Of a stretch of 64,000 bases of DNA, positions 35,092 through 43,788 are shown in pieces. Under the pieces are notes generated by a model. That model was not told the origin of the DNA. It did no database searches and was given only the letters and a program-made list of their open reading frames with translations. The stretch spans positions 1,860,001 through 1,924,000 of the forward strand of contig NZ_CP034161.1 in assembly GCF_003860525.1 (NCBI RefSeq), in the 5' to 3' direction. The stretch comes from Epilithonimonas vandammei. Its GTDB lineage: Bacteria; Bacteroidota; Bacteroidia; Flavobacteriales; Weeksellaceae. Position numbers and translations under genes: made by a program. Position 1 is the stretch's first letter. Each line of letters starts with the position of its first letter.

Positions 35092-35390
35092 ATATATCAA
35101 CTTTTTTTTCATAATAACATTTAACCTATTAAATATTAAAAGTTTATTATGTTTATTTAAAGTTAATTTTTGATATGTTTCCGAAAAAAAATATGCAATA
35201 TCTTGTAATGATTGTCTTGGAAATTCGTGACCAATATCACTAATTTGAATCACAAATTCTGTATTGTTCTTTTCCTTTGAAAGCCCTGCATGAAAATGAA
35301 CAAAGCATCTTTGTAATAGTTTTGGATGTCAATGCTTCTGCTCACAAAATTAGTATTACCGCCGTGACCATGGAAATAAAAACAGCAGAT
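35092..35390 (-). pseudogene. Decayed alpha/beta hydrolase (PHB-depolymerase/LpqC-like)
   Basis: On the minus strand, one frame reads CFYFHGHGGNTNFVSRSIDI then QNYYKDALFIFMQG, the oxyanion loop and following strand of PHB depolymerase-like esterases. After a frame change it reads FVIQISDIGHEFPRQSLQDI then AYFFSETYQK, resembling the C-terminal His region (GGHE.P......I..FF) of the same fold. The catalytic Ser region between them is missing. It is too short and frameshifted to be functional. Confidence 0.55.
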
Positions 35391-35467
35391 TCTTCACATT
35401 CAAAATTTACTACTTGGATTAATATGCTATTTGAAGACGAATCATATTGTAAATAAAATTAAATAAA

Positions 35468-35492
35468 AAATCCTGCATTTTAAACAGGATTT
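35468..35492 (-). terminator. Intrinsic terminator of the T9SS cargo gene
   Basis: AAATCCTG (35468-35475) pairs with CAGGATTT (35485-35492). On the minus strand it runs into TTTTTTATTT. Confidence 0.8.
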
Positions 35493-35497
35493 CAATT

Positions 35498-36412
35498 TTA
35501 TTGTTTGATGAATTTCGAGGTGTATTTTTTATCTTTATCAGTAGTGATTTCAATTATATAATTGCCTTTTGGTAAACTTTCAACATTAATTTCTTTTGGT
35601 AATGAGAATGTTTTTACTTTCTGACCTGCAACATTGTAAATACAGATATTGGTAATTGTTTCATTATTCGGAATATCAATTTTCAGTACATCTTTTACAG
35701 GATTTGGATAAAGCTTGATGTTATCTTTTTTGACATCATTTACAGACATTACCTCATCATTAATTTTAATATTGTCGATGTAAGCAAATCCGTTAAAATT
35801 ATCGTGAAGGAATATAATGCCCAATACATTCGTTTTCGAAAAATTAGTTCCTGTATAAACCAACGATCCGTCGATATAATATTTAATCTGATTTTCAGAG
35901 ATTTCAGCTTTTAATTTATACCATTTATCAGCCTGCCAAGTAAATTCAGTAGCTTCATAATCATAGTCTACACTACTTACAACTTCCAGATTACCAGTGT
36001 AATTAAACGAGAATGTAGAGATCGGGACAAACTCATCATTATCCGCACCATAAGTTCCGAATTCAAAAGTAGAACCATCCAGTTCGGATATATAAGCATC
36101 GAATTCTATGGTTGTGTTTTTATAATTAAATCCCTGATCCAGAATTTTTGCGGCGCCATAGATCGGAAACCATCCAAAATCTTCGTTAATATCTACCGCA
36201 ATTTTTAAGGCGTTGCTGCCCGCACTCGCACTTTCACTTGTAATGGTCTGGCCGTTGATAGGAAGTTCATCACTGTTAAGCGTTACTTCCCAGTTGTTTT
36301 GACCGTGGATGTTACCCGTTGTGTAGCCTTCATTATTTTCGAATGAAATGGATTTTTGTGCCATTGCAAAAGAAGAAACTAATGACAGCATCAATAAGTA
36401 TTTATTTTTCAT
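35498..36412 (-). CDS. T9SS type A sorting-domain protein with lectin-like fold
   Basis: 304 aa from ATG 36412 (frame opens at 36451; the ATG is followed by a normal signal peptide MKNKYLLMLSLVSSFAMAQ). The central region has the alternating strands of a concanavalin/LamG-like carbohydrate-binding fold (TIEFDAYISELDG, WYKLKAEISENQIKYYIDGSLVYTG, GFAYIDNIKIND). The C-terminal 75 aa are a type IX secretion sorting domain: NIKLYPNPVKDVLKI and a final YTSKFIKQ. It is therefore exported to the cell surface or medium. Ligand unknown. Confidence 0.88.
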   Translation of the reverse strand: MKNKYLLMLSLVSSFAMAQKSISFENNEGYTTGNIHGQNNWEVTLNSDELPINGQTITSESASAGSNALKIAVDINEDFGWFPIYGAAKILDQGFNYKNTTIEFDAYISELDGSTFEFGTYGADNDEFVPISTFSFNYTGNLEVVSSVDYDYEATEFTWQADKWYKLKAEISENQIKYYIDGSLVYTGTNFSKTNVLGIIFLHDNFNGFAYIDNIKINDEVMSVNDVKKDNIKLYPNPVKDVLKIDIPNNETITNICIYNVAGQKVKTFSLPKEINVESLPKGNYIIEITTDKDKKYTSKFIKQ

Positions 36413-36512
36413 AACTAAAATTTTATCAATAATAGTTAAAATAATTGCCAAATCAAACTCAGATTGATAATAAACGCATCTTATAAATATTTTTTACCAG
36501 CATAATCAATCG

Positions 36513-37247
36513 TTAATACAATTTTTGGTCTGTCTCGCAGTAGAAACTTCTCCGTTTGTATTTTCCGGTTATTTTCCGGGCAAGAGGTTTACCACACAAT
36601 GGGCAATTTTTCTTTTGATGAGCTTTCCAATGTTTTTTTAGAGTATTTTCCCGTTTCCATTTCAGAAAATTAAAACTGTAGTTTCGGGCTTCAGATAGAA
36701 GTTCATTGATCTTATCTTTTGGCATTTTTCCGAGTCTGCTTTCGGGCTGCACGCCAATGCGGAAGAGTGTTTCATTTTTAATGATATTGCCAACGCCGGA
36801 GAAAATGTCCTGATCCATCAACGCATCACAAACCATCATTTCGGGATTGTCTTTTAGCTTGGTGCTAGCTTTTTTGGGATTCCAGATATCACTCATCACA
36901 TCGGCTTCCCAATTTATTGTTTTGAGAATTTCATTAGGTAATATTTTTACAGAACAGGAAAAGAATAAAGCCTTTCCATTTTTGAATGTGAGGCCTATGC
37001 GAAGATTTCTGTCTGGTTTGGTCTGCTCATCGATTTCGTATGAACCAATCATCAAAAGATGGATTCTCACATTGATTTTATCAAAAATAAGATAAGTTTG
37101 TTTACCAAGGAGTCTTATTTCCTTCAATTTTTTATTAGCGATAAGCTTATAATCAAATTTTACAGTCCCTTCCACAGATATAACTTTCTGCCCAACGAAT
37201 TTGCTGAGTTGTTCTTTCATCAAAACAATGGTTGGACCTTCTGGCAT
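36513..37247 (-). CDS. Fpg/Nei-family DNA glycosylase (endonuclease VIII-like)
   Basis: 244 aa base-excision-repair glycosylase/AP lyase. The N-terminus MPEGPTI provides the catalytic Pro2 and Glu3. It includes DALMDQDIFSGVGNIIKNETLF (the helix-two-turn-helix), RIGVQP, and a C-terminal zinc-finger with CPLCGKPLARK. The last pair reads FYCETDQ, so the fourth ligand is Asp rather than Cys; I believe relatives in this group share that. The length is normal. Convergent with nothing; upstream of dgt, divergent from it with 70 bp between starts. Confidence 0.88.
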   Translation of the reverse strand: MPEGPTIVLMKEQLSKFVGQKVISVEGTVKFDYKLIANKKLKEIRLLGKQTYLIFDKINVRIHLLMIGSYEIDEQTKPDRNLRIGLTFKNGKALFFSCSVKILPNEILKTINWEADVMSDIWNPKKASTKLKDNPEMMVCDALMDQDIFSGVGNIIKNETLFRIGVQPESRLGKMPKDKINELLSEARNYSFNFLKWKRENTLKKHWKAHQKKNCPLCGKPLARKITGKYKRRSFYCETDQKLY

Positions 37248-37317
37248 TTTAATTTTTTATGGAAAAATCAAATATTATTCCGCTAAAAAATAAATATCCC
37301 TTATTTTTGGGGCTATT

Positions 37318-38673
37318 ATGGATCTGAATTCAATTTTTACAAGTCAGCGCACAGGGAATAATCCCAATACAAAAGTTTCCAGAACAGATTTTCAGAGGGA
37401 TTTTGACCGGATTATTTTTTCTTCCGCATTCCGAAGATTGCAAAACAAAACGCAAGTATTTCCGCTACCGGGAAGTGTTTTTGTGCATAACAGGCTCACA
37501 CATTCTCTGGAAGTTTCTTCTGTGGGTAGAAGTCTGGGCAGTGTGATTGGCGAGTTTATTTATGGTCAATTCAAAAATGATCTGAATGAGGAATCCAAAA
37601 ATTTTTATCTGCACAATCTAAGCAATGTAATTGCAGCAGGATGCCTTTGTCACGACGTTGGAAATCCTGCTTTCGGACATTCCGGTGAAGATGCTATTGC
37701 CAGCTATTTTGACAGAAATGAGACTTCGCTTAAATCTAAATTCAATGAAAAAGAATGGGCAGATCTGGTTAATTTCGAAGGAAATGCCAATGCCATAAGA
37801 GTGCTTGCACAACAACAACAGGGAAAAGATGCAGGGGGTGTTCAGCTAACCTTATCGACACTGGCAAGCATCGCAAAATATCCTTGTGAAGCGATTGCTA
37901 AAAAGAAGGGCGTGGTCCATCGTAAAAAGTTCGGCTTCTTTCAGAATGAAAAGGATATTTTTCTGGAAATTGCTAAGAGAACGTCCATGTTACAAGAAAA
38001 TGAGGAACCTTATATTTTCAAAAGACATCCATTTGTTTGGCTCGTAGAAGCGGCGGATGATATTTGTTACAATATCATTGATATGGAAGATGCGCACAGA
38101 CTGGGAATTGTTTCTACGGCAGATTGTAAGAACCTCTTTTTTGAACTTGTAAAATCGGAAACAGATGACATCAAAAGAGTAGAGCAGAAGCTGGATTCCA
38201 TCAGCAATGAAAATGAGCAGATTTCTTATCTCCGAGCGAAGGTAATCAATGCATTAATCAATAAATCGATTGAGCTTTATAAAAATAATTTCGACAAAAT
38301 TTTACAAGGTAATTTAGAAAAAGGACTTTTGGATATTTACAAATCTGAAAATAAAACGCTTCAGGATATCGAAAGTTTTTCAATAGAAAAAATATACGAT
38401 CACAAAGCTGTTGTGGAAATTGAAAATGCCGGCTACAACGTGATGTACGAATTACTGGATCATTTTATTCCATCGATTTTGAAATCAACTGATGAAAGAA
38501 AATCGTATGACAAAAAAGCCTTGAAATTACTTCCGAAGCAGTTTTTCTATGAAGATGGAACAGATTATCAGAAAGTGCTAGGCGTTATTGATTTTGTGTC
38601 CGGAATGACCGATAATTTTGCTACAGATTTATATAGAAAAATCAAAGGAATAGATATCGGGATGACGATGTAG
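37318..38673 (+). CDS. dgt: Deoxyguanosinetriphosphate triphosphohydrolase (dGTPase)
   Basis: Splits dGTP to deoxyguanosine and triphosphate. The 451 aa have RTDFQRDFDRIIFSSAFRRLQNKTQVFPL (phosphate-binding part), VHNRLTHSLEVSSVGRSLG and the HD metal motif LCHDVGNPAFGHSGEDAI, then EAADDICYNIIDMEDAH carrying the last metal-binding Asp. The length fits the long bacterial dGTPases. It works in the cytoplasm to shape dNTP pools. Terminated by the palindrome at 38689. Confidence 0.94.
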   Translation: MDLNSIFTSQRTGNNPNTKVSRTDFQRDFDRIIFSSAFRRLQNKTQVFPLPGSVFVHNRLTHSLEVSSVGRSLGSVIGEFIYGQFKNDLNEESKNFYLHNLSNVIAAGCLCHDVGNPAFGHSGEDAIASYFDRNETSLKSKFNEKEWADLVNFEGNANAIRVLAQQQQGKDAGGVQLTLSTLASIAKYPCEAIAKKKGVVHRKKFGFFQNEKDIFLEIAKRTSMLQENEEPYIFKRHPFVWLVEAADDICYNIIDMEDAHRLGIVSTADCKNLFFELVKSETDDIKRVEQKLDSISNENEQISYLRAKVINALINKSIELYKNNFDKILQGNLEKGLLDIYKSENKTLQDIESFSIEKIYDHKAVVEIENAGYNVMYELLDHFIPSILKSTDERKSYDKKALKLLPKQFFYEDGTDYQKVLGVIDFVSGMTDNFATDLYRKIKGIDIGMTM

Positions 38674-38688
38674 ATGTGATAAATTATG

Positions 38689-38743
38689 AATTATAGATTT
38701 TAGATGAGTTCAATTTAAATTTTACAATCTAAAATCTATAATT
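38689..38743. terminator. Bidirectional terminator-like palindrome
   Basis: Perfect 17-bp arms (38689-38705 and 38727-38743, AATTATAGATTTTAGAT) with a 21-nt loop, between convergent dgt and lipB. AT-rich and without a strong T tail on either side, so it may be a repeat used as a terminator. Confidence 0.65.
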
Positions 38744-38745
38744 AT

Positions 38746-39456
38746 TTAAATCAATTCGCAACCAAAAACATCTACAAAGTGTTTTTTGATTTTTTGTTTT
38801 ACTTCCTCATAATCAACTTCTTGCTCTAATTCTCTTTTCAAGGAAGTCACCTGCTTATCGGTAATTCCGCAAGGAATAATGTATTCGAAATAACGCATAT
38901 CCGTATTGACATTCAGTGCAAATCCGTGAATCGTAACCCAGCGTGACGCTTTCACGCCCATTGCGCAGATTTTTCTTGCGTATGGTTTTCCGACATCCAG
39001 CCAAACACCTGTTTCGCCATCAGATCTTTCACCCTTCAAGCCATATTCTGCAATAGTTCGGATGATTACTTCTTCCAGATCACGCATATAGCGATGGATG
39101 TCTGTGTAGAAATTTTCCAGATCCAAAATAGGATAGCCAACTATTTGCCCGAAACCGTGATAAGTAATGTCTCCGCCTCTGTTTACCTTCACATAAGTCG
39201 CATTGATTTCTTTAAGTTTAGCTTCATTGGCCAGAAGATTCTCCTCGTGTCCGCTTTTTCCTAAAGTATAAACGTGCGGATGTTCCACAAAAAGAAGAAA
39301 GTTTTCTGTAGGTTTCTGATTATCTGGATTTTCTCTGTTGTAGATCTTGGTGTCTAGATTTTTTTTCAGTAATTCTTCCTGATAATCCCAGGTTGGCTGA
39401 TAATCTCTGGTTCCCAAATCTTGGAATGCCACTTTTTTATTAATGAGAGAATTCAC
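38746..39456 (-). CDS. lipB: Lipoyl(octanoyl) transferase
   Basis: Transfers octanoyl from acyl carrier protein to lipoyl domains. The 236 aa contain FVEHPHVYTLGKSGHEENLL, RGGDITYHGFGQIVGYPIL (conserved His), KICAMGVKASRWVTIHGFALNV with the catalytic Lys, and IIPCGITDKQVTSL with the catalytic Cys. All active-site residues seen. Usually its product feeds pyruvate and 2-oxoglutarate dehydrogenase; no partner is nearby. Confidence 0.95.
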   Translation of the reverse strand: MNSLINKKVAFQDLGTRDYQPTWDYQEELLKKNLDTKIYNRENPDNQKPTENFLLFVEHPHVYTLGKSGHEENLLANEAKLKEINATYVKVNRGGDITYHGFGQIVGYPILDLENFYTDIHRYMRDLEEVIIRTIAEYGLKGERSDGETGVWLDVGKPYARKICAMGVKASRWVTIHGFALNVNTDMRYFEYIIPCGITDKQVTSLKRELEQEVDYEEVKQKIKKHFVDVFGCELI

Positions 39457-39516
39457 TTTAATTGAATTATTTCTACAAAAATACTCATTATTTTATCAAA
39501 TAACAATAAATGAAAA

Positions 39517-39534
39517 AACCACCCGAAGGTGGTT
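39517..39534 (-). terminator. Intrinsic terminator left behind at a deletion junction
   Basis: Minus-strand hairpin AACCACC - TTCG - GGTGGTT followed by T's. No minus-strand gene now lies to its right: the truncated hmuS-like gene on the plus strand begins there. Confidence 0.6.
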
Positions 39535-40422
39535 GGAACTACGGTTCTGAATTCAGACTTTTCAGCACTTCTTCAAGAGATTGAAAAGTTTGGGAAAGTA
39601 ATGGCTTTGACAAGAAATGACGAGTGTGTTCACGAGAGAAAAGGTGTATATTTGAATCCAGATTTCAGCAATCCTCACGGACAGGTTTTCGTCGGAGAAG
39701 ACATCGATTTAAGGATCTTTATAAACTCTTGGAAATTCGGTTTTTCTGTGGTTGAAGGTGATAGAAAAAGCTTCCAGTTCTTTGGAAAAGACGGTTTGGC
39801 ACTTCACAAAATCTATTTGACCAACAATAGCAACGACGTAGAGTTTGATGCTTTGACAGAAAAATATAAAGCTGACGAGCAGTCTGCGGAAATTGTAACA
39901 GAACCTATCGCTCCAAAACCTGCAGAAAAAGTGAATTCTGGGATTGATGTAGCTGGTTTTCAGCAAGCTTGGAAGGATTTGAAGGACACGCACGATTTCT
40001 TTATGATGACTAAGAAATTCGAAGTTAGCAGAACGCAGGCTTTGAGATTAGCTCCGGAAGGTTTTGCTCAAAAAATCGATAATTCTAAAGTTGTGAATGT
40101 ATTGGAAGGTGCTTCTGAAAAGCAATTGCCGATTATGGTTTTCGTTGGAAACAGAGGTATTATCCAAATTCATACAGGAGAAGTTAACAAGACGCTTTGG
40201 CATCAGCAGTGGTTCAATGTAATGGATCCGGATTTCAACTTACATCTTGATACAACTAAGATTGGAGAAACTTGGATTACGAAAAAACCAACAGAAGACG
40301 GCGAAGTAACTTCTGTAGAAGTGTTTAACAAAGACGGTGAATTTATCGTTCAATTCTTTGGAAAAAGAAAGCCGGGAAATCCTGAACTTCAGGAGTGGAA
40401 AGATTTGGTTGCCGGTTTATAA
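39529..40422 (+). CDS. hmuS: Heme-degrading HmuS/HemS-like protein, 5'-truncated
   Basis: Reads for 297 aa without a normal start; the only start in reach is a GTG inside the terminator hairpin, and the first ATG is at codon 24. It carries the HemS/ChuX domain signatures GKVMALTRNDECVHERKGVYLNP, FVGEDIDLRIF, then a second repeat with KLPIMVFVGNRGIIQIHTGEV and WHQQWFNVMDPDFNLHL. Family members bind or degrade heme after uptake. Relative to full-length HemS (about 345 aa) the first 45-55 aa are absent, apparently deleted with the old upstream region. The protein may be inactive or make a shortened product. Confidence 0.75.
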   Translation: MVGTTVLNSDFSALLQEIEKFGKVMALTRNDECVHERKGVYLNPDFSNPHGQVFVGEDIDLRIFINSWKFGFSVVEGDRKSFQFFGKDGLALHKIYLTNNSNDVEFDALTEKYKADEQSAEIVTEPIAPKPAEKVNSGIDVAGFQQAWKDLKDTHDFFMMTKKFEVSRTQALRLAPEGFAQKIDNSKVVNVLEGASEKQLPIMVFVGNRGIIQIHTGEVNKTLWHQQWFNVMDPDFNLHLDTTKIGETWITKKPTEDGEVTSVEVFNKDGEFIVQFFGKRKPGNPELQEWKDLVAGL

Positions 40423-40447
40423 ATAAGAAATAATTATTATTAATCTT

Positions 40448-40491
40448 AGGTCGTTTTATCGTTTTAATTTGCTTTAGAACGACTTATTTAT
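40448..40491 (+). terminator. Probable terminator after the hmuS-like gene
   Basis: AGGTCGTTTTA and TAGAACGACT form an imperfect stem around an AT-rich loop, followed by TATTTATTTTATT. Confidence 0.5.
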
Positions 40492-40501
40492 TTTATTGTT
40501 A

Positions 40502-41374
40502 ATGAAAAAATTATTACTGTTTATTACTATAATAAGTTTAAGTAATGTAAATGCACAAAATTTTGATGCCTTTAAATTCTATAACAAAAAATCAAAAGAA
40601 GTTTCTTCCAAAGATTTAATTAAAGAATTGGCGGATTATGATGTTGTTTTTATTGGAGAACATCACGATAATTCTATTAATCATTGGCTGGAAAAAAGAA
40701 TAACCGAAGCTCTTTTCGAAAAGAAAAATGGGCAAATTATCTTAGGAGCAGAGATGTTTGAAAGAGATAATCAACAAGCATTGAATTCTTACTTAGCTGG
40801 AGAAATTGATGCTAAAATTCTAAAAGATTCTGTAAGGCTTTGGAAAAATTACGAAACCGATTACAGGCCTTTGGTTGATTTTGCTAAAGACAAAAAACTG
40901 AATTTCATTGCAACCAATGTCCCCAGAAAATACGCTTCTCAAACTTCCAAAAACGGAATCAACAGTTTGAATGAATTACCGGAATCAGAAAAGAAATTCA
41001 TTGCGAAATTACCGATAGAAGTGACTCTAGAAACGCCGGGTTATAAAGAAATGAAATCGCTAATGGGAGACCACGTTGACGAAATGAAACTAATGAATTT
41101 CATCTCAGCTCAAGCCATAAAAGATGCAACAATGGCAGAATCGATTTTCAATAATTTGCAATCGGGTAAGACTTTTATCCATTACAACGGCGATTATCAC
41201 AGCAAACAATACGGCGGAATCTATTGGTACTTAAAAAAGAAAAATCCAAATCTTAAAATCGCAGTGATTTCTGTTTTCGAATCAGAGAAACCGGAATTGT
41301 CTTTACCTGAAAAAGATTTTATTCCAACAGAATTCAACCTTGTAATTCCAAGTGACATGACGAAGACTTATTGA
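40502..41374 (+). CDS. ChaN-family heme/iron-binding protein
   Basis: 290 aa, ATG 40502 (a TTG two codons earlier is not favoured). Signal peptide LLLFITIISLSNVNAQ. ChaN-like blocks: VFIGEHHDNSINHWLEKRITEALF, LGAEMFERDNQQALNSYLAGEID, NYETDYRPLVDFA, HYNGDYHSKQYGG. Members of this family (TIKI/ChaN superfamily) bind heme as cofacial dimers and are linked to iron uptake. Adjacent to the hmuS-like gene, which supports a heme role. Confidence 0.85.
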   Translation: MKKLLLFITIISLSNVNAQNFDAFKFYNKKSKEVSSKDLIKELADYDVVFIGEHHDNSINHWLEKRITEALFEKKNGQIILGAEMFERDNQQALNSYLAGEIDAKILKDSVRLWKNYETDYRPLVDFAKDKKLNFIATNVPRKYASQTSKNGINSLNELPESEKKFIAKLPIEVTLETPGYKEMKSLMGDHVDEMKLMNFISAQAIKDATMAESIFNNLQSGKTFIHYNGDYHSKQYGGIYWYLKKKNPNLKIAVISVFESEKPELSLPEKDFIPTEFNLVIPSDMTKTY

Positions 41375-41381
41375 TACATCA

Positions 41382-41407
41382 AAGCATTCTTAAAGAGTGC
41401 TTTTTTT
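41382..41407 (+). terminator. Intrinsic terminator of chaN-like gene
   Basis: AAGCATTC and GAGTGCTT (one G-T pair) followed by T7. Confidence 0.75.
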
Positions 41408-41464
41408 ATTTAATTGATCAGAAAACATAAAAATTCCCATATTTGTAAATTAAATCAACACCAA

Positions 41465-42142
41465 ATGCAAGCATTACTTTTGGAGGACGATGCTGTATTG
41501 TCTTCAGAAATTACACTTTTCCTAGAATCCAAATCTATCAAAACCGATAAAGCGGAAGACGGAGAAAAGTTTCTTGATATATTTTCAACCAAACCGTATG
41601 ATATTTTTTTGTTGGACATCAATGTTCCGAAAATCAACGGATTGGACATCTGTAAAACCATTCGAGAAACAAATTCAGAAACGCCTATTATCATTATTTC
41701 TGCTTATGACGACATCGAAGAGAAGAAAGAAGCGTTCCTGAGAGCGGCAGATGATTATCTCGTCAAACCATTTTTGTTGGAAGAATTGTTGTTGAGAATC
41801 AATTCTCAAATGAGAAGGCTGACACCAAAAACCGAAGAAAAAGAAAAAATTGTTGTGGATGATTTAATTATTTATCCGGAAGACAGCAAGGTTTTCCGCT
41901 CCGGTGAAGAAATTAGTTTAACAGTGAAGGAATTTCAATTATTAGTTTTATTAGCAAGAGCCAACGGAAGAACACTTTCTAAACAGTATATCTCTGACGA
42001 AGTTTGGAAAAATCAATTCCAATCTACCAACAACGCCATCGAAGTTTACATCAATTTTCTAAGAAAAAAAATCGATAAAAATTTCAAAACAAAACTGATT
42101 CACACAAGACCAGGTTTCGGGTATTACCTAAGTCCACTGTAA
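41465..42142 (+). CDS. OmpR-family response regulator of the metal-efflux locus
   Basis: 225 aa from ATG 41465; the frame opens 17 codons earlier but MQALLLEDDAVLSSE is the typical start. The receiver domain has LEDD, the phosphoacceptor Asp in ILLDINVPKINGL and the Lys in DDYLVKPFLLEEL. The C-terminal winged helix contains LTVKEFQLLVLLARANGRTLSKQYISDEVW and IEVYINFLRKKI. It is probably phosphorylated by the kinase downstream and activates the efflux genes at 43789 on. A candidate binding array is at 43711-43750. Confidence 0.93.
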   Translation: MQALLLEDDAVLSSEITLFLESKSIKTDKAEDGEKFLDIFSTKPYDIFLLDINVPKINGLDICKTIRETNSETPIIIISAYDDIEEKKEAFLRAADDYLVKPFLLEELLLRINSQMRRLTPKTEEKEKIVVDDLIIYPEDSKVFRSGEEISLTVKEFQLLVLLARANGRTLSKQYISDEVWKNQFQSTNNAIEVYINFLRKKIDKNFKTKLIHTRPGFGYYLSPL

Positions 42143-42213
42143 GAACTAGAAAGTTTTAGAGTTGAGAATTGCATAGAAATCAATTATAATTTATCACTCA
42201 TTATTTATCATTT

Positions 42214-43578
42214 ATGTCATTAAAACGTAAAATCGCCCTTAGTTTAAGCATCGCATTTTCCTTGATTTTCGGGATTATGATGTTCGTGATTTACGTGTCA
42301 TTCAATGATTTTAGACGGGATGAGTTTAAGCTTAGATTTCAGAAACGTTTGGTTTTTACCGTTAATTTTATTGAGAAAGCTAATGATTTTGAAAGAGAAG
42401 CACCTTTGTTTTTTGACGAAAATTCTGATAATGTACTTCTTAATGAAAATATTATTATCCTAAATGCCGAAAAAGGACTCGTTTACAGTACTTTAAAAGA
42501 TAAAAAAGTGACTTGGTATAACAATCTGCTCGAGAGTCTTGACAAAGAAAAAACAATCTACAACGAACATTCCGAACCTGAAATTTACGCTGCATTACGA
42601 AATATCAAAGGGGAAAATTATTACATTTTAACAAGCGCTCAGGACGTTACCGGAGAGTCCAAGTTGGCATTCCTCGGTTACACCTTGATTTTTTCTTATA
42701 TAATCAGTGTTTTATTAATTTGGTTTTTCAGCTATTATCTGGTTTCCAAATTTCTTCAGCCTTTGGAGGTTCTCAAAAATCAAATTTCCGACACCAGCGT
42801 TCATCGACTTACTACCGATATCATTCTGAAAAATAGCAATGATGAAATTGGTGTACTTGCAAAATCATTTAATCTAATGACAAGCCGATTAGATGATGTT
42901 TTCCAGTCGCAGAAAGATTTCAATTCCAGTGCAGCTCACGAGATGCGAACACCGCTCACAAGAATGGCTTTTCAGCTGGAAAATCTGATTCAGTTAGAAA
43001 ATCATTCACCCAAAACTAAAACTACTTTGCAGCAGATGTTGCAGGATGTTTATCAATTGTCAGACCTTACAAAATCCTTGCTTTTATTATCAAAATTTGA
43101 TAAAGAAGGGATTTCAAGTGTTTATGAAGAAGTGAGAATTGACGAAGTGGTTTTCGATGCTTTTGAATCGGTTCATCGTAATTTTCCAGACTTCAAAATG
43201 GATTTTCAGATTGATGAAGAAAGCATTGATGATTCGATTTTAACAGTAAAAGGTGTTAAGTCTTTATTAGAAATAACATTCATTAATCTATTCAAAAATG
43301 CAGCTTTATATTCAGATAATCAAGAAGTTGATATTTCGATTAAGGAAACCGATTTTAGGATTACTGTCAACGTATTTTCCATCGGTTCCACAATTCCTGT
43401 TGAGGAAAGAGAAAAACTTTTCGAAGCTTTTATGAGAGGAAGCAATTCCCATAACAAAACTGGTTCCGGACTAGGTTTGCGCATTGTAAAACGTATTTTG
43501 GAATATCATAAAGCAGAGATTTCCTACACATCACTTTCGGACAAAGAAAATCTTTTTACAGTGATTTTCAACAAGTAA
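42214..43578 (+). CDS. Sensor histidine kinase (two-component system)
   Basis: 454 aa membrane kinase. Two membrane helices (about 10-30 and 155-180) enclose a periplasmic domain of about 120 aa, probably the metal-sensing part. Then HAMP (FLQPLEVLKNQISDTS), the H-box SSAAHEMRTPLTRMAF, N-box INLFKNAALYSD and G-box GSGLGLRIVKRI. It shares a locus with a response regulator and an RND pump, so the likely signal is a metal ion or envelope stress. Confidence 0.93.
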   Translation: MSLKRKIALSLSIAFSLIFGIMMFVIYVSFNDFRRDEFKLRFQKRLVFTVNFIEKANDFEREAPLFFDENSDNVLLNENIIILNAEKGLVYSTLKDKKVTWYNNLLESLDKEKTIYNEHSEPEIYAALRNIKGENYYILTSAQDVTGESKLAFLGYTLIFSYIISVLLIWFFSYYLVSKFLQPLEVLKNQISDTSVHRLTTDIILKNSNDEIGVLAKSFNLMTSRLDDVFQSQKDFNSSAAHEMRTPLTRMAFQLENLIQLENHSPKTKTTLQQMLQDVYQLSDLTKSLLLLSKFDKEGISSVYEEVRIDEVVFDAFESVHRNFPDFKMDFQIDEESIDDSILTVKGVKSLLEITFINLFKNAALYSDNQEVDISIKETDFRITVNVFSIGSTIPVEEREKLFEAFMRGSNSHNKTGSGLGLRIVKRILEYHKAEISYTSLSDKENLFTVIFNK

Positions 43579-43587
43579 AACATTTTT

Positions 43588-43655
43588 TCTCGCAGATTTT
43601 ACTGATTATTCAGATTCCAATAAAAATCTGTAAAATTTGCTCAATCTGCTAGAGA
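43588..43655. repeat. Imperfect inverted repeat (CAGATTTTACTGATT type)
   Basis: TCTCGCAGATTTTACTGATT (left) and AATCTGTAAAATTTGC...CTGCTAGAGA (right) face each other between kinase and TolC genes. It resembles common Flavobacteriia intergenic palindromes I recall. Confidence 0.45.
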
Positions 43656-43710
43656 TTATACTATCAAAATCTTTCATTTATCCGTCTATTATCTCTTATC
43701 TCAAACAACA

Positions 43711-43750
43711 ATTAAGTTTTTTTTAAGCCACATTTAAGCCCGTTTTAATC
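43711..43750 (+). promoter_or_regulatory. Four phased 7-bp boxes, probable response-regulator operator
   Basis: ATTAAGT, TTTAAGC, TTTAAGC and TTTAATC start at 43711, 43722, 43733 and 43744, exactly 11 bp apart with 4-bp spacers. This direct-repeat layout with one half-site per helical turn is typical of OmpR/PhoB-type regulators. It ends 38 bp before the ATG of the TolC-like gene and follows the genes of its own two-component system. Confidence 0.7.
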
Positions 43751-43788
43751 TCGGAATGCCATTTTTGCAAAACCAAAACGAGATAAGA

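Noticed and set aside
39510-39580. Alternative start ATG at 39510 for the hmuS-like gene
   Set aside because: That ATG is in a different frame (KPPEGGWNYGSE) and does not lead into the heme-protein sequence.
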